Assembly: GCF_036227225.1 (NCBI RefSeq)
Contig: NZ_CP109444.1
Coordinates: 1,488,001 to 1,552,000 of the forward strand
Source: Streptomyces sp. NBC_01478
Lineage (GTDB): Bacteria > Actinomycetota > Actinomycetes > Streptomycetales > Streptomycetaceae
Direction of reading: 5' to 3'
DNA: 64,000 nucleotides
This document shows, one piece after another, positions 60,844 to 64,000 of this stretch. The position numbers and the translations under genes were made by a program. The notes under the pieces were generated by a model that did no database searches, was not told the DNA's origin, and saw only the letters and a program-made list of their open reading frames with translations. How positions within the stretch are numbered: the first letter of the stretch is position 1; every line of letters begins with the position of its first letter.

Positions 60844-61812
60844 ATGGCCCTGTTCGACCTTCCGCTCGACGAACTCCGCGAGTACCGCAGCGATTCCGCC
60901 GAGCCGGAGGACTTCGACGCCTTCTGGTCCAAGACCCTCCAGGAGACCCGCGAGCACGATCTGGACGCCCGCTTCGAACCGGTCGACACGGGACTGTCCA
61001 CGGTGCGGGTGTACGACGTGACGTTCGCCGGGTTCGGCGGTCACCCGGTGAAGGGCTGGCTCCGGCTGCCGGCCGACGCGGCCCAACCGCTGCCGCTGGT
61101 CGTGGAGTTCGTCGGTTACGGCGGCGGGCGGGGGCTCCCGCACGAGAACCTGCTGTGGGCCTCGACGGGCCGCGCCCACTTCATCATGGACACGCGCGGG
61201 CAGGGCAGCGCGTGGGGCGGTGGCGGTGGCACCCCGGACCCGGTGGGCGGCGCGCCCGCGTACCCGGGCTTCATGACCCGGGGTATCGACGCCCCCGAGA
61301 ACTACTACTACCGCCGGGTGTTCACGGACGGCGTGCGCGCCGTCGAGGCGGCCCGTTCGCATCCGCTGGTCGATCCCGCGCGCACGGTGGCGCTCGGCGC
61401 GAGCCAGGGCGGCGGCATCACCATCGCCGTCGGCGGGCTGGTCGGGGATCTGGCCGCCATCGCGCCGGACGTGCCGTTCCTGTGCGACTACCCGCGCGCC
61501 GCGGTCCTCACGGACCGCCACCCCTACCGGGAGATCGGCAGCTACCTCAAGACCCACCGCGGCCGCACCGGCGACGCCCTGCGCACGCTCTCGTACTTCG
61601 ACGCCGTCCACTTCGCGTCCCGGGGCCGCGCCCCCGCCCTCTTCTCGACGGCCCTGGAGGACCAGACCTGCCCGCCCTCCACGGTGTTCGCCGCGTTCAA
61701 CGCCTGGGCGCACGAGGACAAGAAGATCGAGGTCTACGACTTCAACGACCATGAGGGCGGCGGCCCTTACCAGGAGGCGGCCAAGCTGGACTGGCTGCGG
61801 TCGTACGTCTGA
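60844..61812 (+). CDS. Acetylxylan esterase (CE7/AXE1 family)
   Basis: A 322-residue alpha/beta hydrolase of the CE7 family: PEDFDAFWSKTLQETREHDL, GFGGHPVKGWLRLPADAAQP, RGQGSAWGGGGGTPDPVG, nucleophile in VALGASQGGGITIAVGGLVG and histidine in FNDHEGGGPYQ. These enzymes are cytoplasmic and remove acetyl groups from short xylo-oligosaccharides and cephalosporin C. ATG at 60844. No xylan genes are adjacent. Confidence 0.9.
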   Translation: MALFDLPLDELREYRSDSAEPEDFDAFWSKTLQETREHDLDARFEPVDTGLSTVRVYDVTFAGFGGHPVKGWLRLPADAAQPLPLVVEFVGYGGGRGLPHENLLWASTGRAHFIMDTRGQGSAWGGGGGTPDPVGGAPAYPGFMTRGIDAPENYYYRRVFTDGVRAVEAARSHPLVDPARTVALGASQGGGITIAVGGLVGDLAAIAPDVPFLCDYPRAAVLTDRHPYREIGSYLKTHRGRTGDALRTLSYFDAVHFASRGRAPALFSTALEDQTCPPSTVFAAFNAWAHEDKKIEVYDFNDHEGGGPYQEAAKLDWLRSYV

Positions 61813-61823
61813 GAGGCGCCCCT

Positions 61824-62242
61824 GTGGACATGGCCACGGGTGAGGCGGCCGAGCGGTTCGTGCGGGTCTGGGCGCGGGCCTGGGTGGAGCGCGCCGTCGG
61901 ACAACAGCCGCGCTGCTGAAGCTGTACGCCGAGGACTGCGTCCACCGCTCGATGCCGTTCCGCGAACCGCACCGCGGGCGGGCCGAGTTGGCCGCGTATC
62001 TGCGCTGGTCGTTCGCGGCGGAGCGGGTGGGCGACGTGCGGTTCTCGGCACCGGTCGTCGGCCAACACGGCCTCGCCGTGGCCGAGTTCAGGGTGCCGGC
62101 CGAGGAGGACGGCGAGCCGTCCACGCTCGCCGGCTGTGTCTTCGCGCGTTTCGAGGCGGCCGGGCCGGCCGTGGAGACCCGCGACTACTGGCACACGACA
62201 CCGGGCCACCGGGAGCCGGCCGGCGAGCTGTTCCTCAACTGA
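61824..62242 (+). pseudogene. NTF2-like (SnoaL-type) protein, frameshifted
   Basis: From the GTG at 61824 the frame reads DMATGEAAERFVRVWARAWV and stops at 61917. The natural continuation is in another frame: AALLKLYAEDCVHRSMPFRE and GRAELAAYLRWSFAAERVGD through FARFEAAGPAVETRDYW. Together they form a nuclear-transport-factor-2-like domain of about 140 residues. A single frameshift near 61900-61915 separates them. A sequencing error cannot be excluded. It follows the esterase gene by 11 bp and was probably in its operon. Confidence 0.65.
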
Positions 62243-62340
62243 ACGTAAGACACCTTCCCACCAGTCCGACCAGTCGGTATGTTCAGGGGGCCCGGGTCGC
62301 AGCGTCGCGGCCCGGGCTTCCGGCCGACCGCGGAGGCACC

Positions 62341-63507
62341 ATGTCCGAGCACCAGCCAGCCATCGACGGCCACTGCGATCCCCGCTTCACGGCGGTGCGC
62401 ACGGCGTTCGAGGAGAACTTCCGGGCCCGGGACGAACTGGGCGCCGCGGTGACCGTCACGCTGGGCGGCGAGACCGTGGTCGACCTGTGGGGCGGCTGGG
62501 CCGACGCCGCACGGACGCGGCCGTGGGAGCGGGACACCCTGGCCAACGTGTGGTCGACGACGAAGGGCCCGGTGGCCCTGTGCGCCCACATCCTCGCCGA
62601 CCGGGGCCTCATCGACTTCGACGCCCCGGTGGCCGCGTACTGGCCGGAGTTCGCCGCCGCCGGCAAGGAGAACGTTCTCGTACGACACCTGCTCTCCCAC
62701 CGCGCCGGACTGGCCGGCCTGCGCGAGCCGCACTCTCTCGCACAGCTCTACGACTGGGAGTTGACCACCGAGCGCCTCGCGGCCATGGAGCCCTGGTGGG
62801 AGCCGGGAACACGGTCCGGGTACCACGCGCTCACCTACGGCTTCCTCGTCGGCGAAGTGGTGCGCCGCGTCTCGGGGTTGCTCCCGAGCGCCTTCCTGGA
62901 GCGGGAGGTCACCGGCCCGCTCGGGATCGACTTCACCATCGGGCTGCCGGAGAAGGAGGCCGACCGGGCGGCCGAGTTGGTACCACCCCCCACCGCGTCG
63001 CCGACTGAACAGGCCGCGATCTTCAGCCAGTTGGCGCCCGCGGCCATCGCCGCGCTGACCAACCCGATCGTGAGCACGGCCGAGGCCAACACCCCGGAGT
63101 GGCGCGCCGCGGAGCTCCCGGCCGCGAACGGCCACGGCACCGCACGCGCCGTGGCCGCGCTCTACGGCGTCTTCGCCGGGCGCGGTACCTACGACGGCCA
63201 CCGCGTCCTCTCCCCCGAGGCGGCCGAGCGGGTGCGCGAGGGGCAGGGCAGTTGCCGCGACCTGGTACTCGGCCCCGGCCTCGGAGGCGACACGGAGATC
63301 GGGCTCGGCCTGTGGCTCAGCGGCCCGAACGGCGCGTACGGCCCCGACCCGAGGGCTTTCGGACACGACGGCTTCGGCGGCTCCTGCGGTCTGGCCGACC
63401 CGGACGCCGGGGTGTCGCTCGGCTATGTGCCGAACCGGATGGGGCCTCATATCGCCGACGACCCACGGAAGATGGCGCTGATCGACGCCCTGTACAGCGC
63501 CCTGTGA
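62341..63507 (+). CDS. Serine hydrolase (beta-lactamase/EstB family)
   Basis: A 388-residue class-C-beta-lactamase-fold protein: SxxK nucleophile in LANVWSTTKGPVALCAHILA, DAPVAAYWPEFAAAGKENVL, LSHRAGLAGLREPH, the YxN-like tyrosine in GYHALTYGFLVGEVV, and HDGFGGSCGLADPDAG near the end. Such EstB-type enzymes hydrolyse esters or D-amino-acid amides; beta-lactam resistance is not implied. No signal peptide, so cytoplasmic. ATG at 62341 with GGAGG upstream. Confidence 0.9.
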   Translation: MSEHQPAIDGHCDPRFTAVRTAFEENFRARDELGAAVTVTLGGETVVDLWGGWADAARTRPWERDTLANVWSTTKGPVALCAHILADRGLIDFDAPVAAYWPEFAAAGKENVLVRHLLSHRAGLAGLREPHSLAQLYDWELTTERLAAMEPWWEPGTRSGYHALTYGFLVGEVVRRVSGLLPSAFLEREVTGPLGIDFTIGLPEKEADRAAELVPPPTASPTEQAAIFSQLAPAAIAALTNPIVSTAEANTPEWRAAELPAANGHGTARAVAALYGVFAGRGTYDGHRVLSPEAAERVREGQGSCRDLVLGPGLGGDTEIGLGLWLSGPNGAYGPDPRAFGHDGFGGSCGLADPDAGVSLGYVPNRMGPHIADDPRKMALIDALYSAL

Positions 63508-63561
63508 GGGGTGATCGGCGCGGGTCGGTTTCGGCCTAACTGCCCTGCCGCTCTTCCCTGG

Positions 63562-63573
63562 TGGTTTAGACCA
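63562..63573. promoter_or_regulatory. GntR/DasR-like operator TGGTTTAGACCA
   Basis: One mismatch from the perfect palindrome TGGTCTAGACCA, the core of DasR-type sites for GntR/HutC regulators. It lies 89 bp before the GntR gene. Confidence 0.5.
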
Positions 63574-63611
63574 ATGCTAGATCTGGTCGCGCAACGAGCC
63601 CGCACGGCTAC

Positions 63612-63647
63612 GTCTTGTCACCAGTTCTGCTCTCAGTCTTGTCACCA
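63612..63647 (+). promoter_or_regulatory. Direct repeat GTCTTGTCACCA x2
   Basis: Identical 12-mers at 63612-63623 and 63636-63647, 24 bp apart, just before the GntR gene's ribosome site (AGGAGG). Confidence 0.5.
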
Positions 63648-63661
63648 ACAGGAGGCGCGGC

Positions 63662-64000
63662 ATGGCCCGCACCACCCCCCACGACCACCCGACCGCCGAC
63701 GACCAGCCCCTCTACGGCAAGGTCGCCACCCAACTGCTCGGCGAACTCCACGACGGCACCATCCCACCGGGCGAACGCCTGCCCGGTGAACGGCAGTTGG
63801 CCGAACACTTCCAGGTCAGCCGGGAGACCGTACGGCAGGCGCTGGAGGTGCTGCGCCGGGACGGGCTGGTCGCCACCGACCGGCGCGGCAGCCACGCCAC
63901 CCTGCCGGGTCTGCCGGTCGAGAACCCTTCCTCCCTCACCTTCCCGGTCGGCGCCCGCAGCACGGACCCGACGGGCTTCGACCGGGCCACCGTGGCCTGG
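63662..64000 (+). CDS. GntR family transcriptional regulator, cut by window end
   Basis: The visible 113 residues have the GntR winged helix: LYGKVATQLLGELHDGTIPP, GERLPGERQLAEHFQVSRET, VRQALEVLRRDGLVATDRRG. The following part belongs to the effector domain, which lies beyond the window, so the subfamily (HutC-like by the look of the start) cannot be settled. ATG at 63662 with AGGAGG upstream. A TGGTTTAGACCA site and a direct repeat precede it, suggesting autoregulation. Confidence 0.85.
   Translation, partial: MARTTPHDHPTADDQPLYGKVATQLLGELHDGTIPPGERLPGERQLAEHFQVSRETVRQALEVLRRDGLVATDRRGSHATLPGLPVENPSSLTFPVGARSTDPTGFDRATVAW

Noticed and set aside
62341..63507. Beta-lactam resistance gene
   Set aside because: The SxxK fold is shared by esterases and peptidases; the protein has no export signal and fits EstB-type hydrolases better.

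Overview
The window is high-GC actinobacterial DNA, most probably from a Streptomyces chromosome (inferred from base composition, frequent GTG starts, and many Streptomyces-type families such as DUF5133, DUF6479, Rv1733c-like, class F sortase and SigB/F/G-type sigma factor). The first 30 kb looks like a chromosome-arm region: intact housekeeping-type genes alternate with truncated, deleted or frameshifted genes and worn transposon pieces. The right half (about 42-64 kb) is mostly intact, ordinary metabolic and regulatory genes.

Layout. 0-2.7 kb: a CGNR zinc-finger regulator and a divergent MFS exporter lie between remnants of a serine recombinase and a Tn3-type transposase. 2.7-12.5 kb: small Streptomyces proteins, a secreted anchored protein with a class F sortase, a flavin reductase, a TPP-dependent pyruvate-oxidase-like enzyme with decayed neighbours, YihY and GlsB membrane proteins. 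12.5-17 kb: a MarR/VOC pair with twin operators, an ISAs1 element, a stress-type sigma factor and small hydrophobic proteins. 17-24 kb: truncated transaldolase and LLM oxidoreductase, a Lys-Pro repeat protein, an IS5 remnant, a dihydrofolate-reductase-like protein, a Tat-exported DyP peroxidase. 22.7-27.7 kb: a SecA-like protein with both nucleotide-binding motifs lost, directly downstream of a damaged YD-repeat (Rhs) protein with a HINT domain. 27.8-29.4 kb: a CocE-type hydrolase split by an in-frame stop.

29.5-40.5 kb is a sugar-utilisation locus: LacI regulator, ABC substrate-binding protein, two permeases, a GH63-like hydrolase and a RICIN-tagged GH on one strand, with a divergent multi-domain GH/CBM protein. 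Three copies of a TCGAACCGGTTCGA-type operator lie between the LacI gene and the divergent gene, so LacI probably controls both transcripts. Next to it is a striking chimera: the first half of an acyl-CoA carboxylase beta subunit fused in frame to a PETase/cutinase-like polyester hydrolase.

42-64 kb: dhaKLM dihydroxyacetone kinase operon; TetR with a divergent SDR and a palindromic operator; GH75 chitosanase; fibronectin-III lipoprotein; LysR; fadH-PadR operon with a 26-bp palindrome overlapping the predicted promoter; PrmC-like methyltransferase; MarR; GNAT and zinc-type oxidoreductase pair; sulfite-oxidase-like molybdoenzyme with its overlapping ferredoxin-reductase partner; 8-oxoguanine deaminase; CE7 acetylxylan esterase; serine hydrolase; and a GntR regulator cut by the window end. 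No rRNA, tRNA or CRISPR array was recognised. All family assignments come from reading the translated sequences by eye, with no database search.
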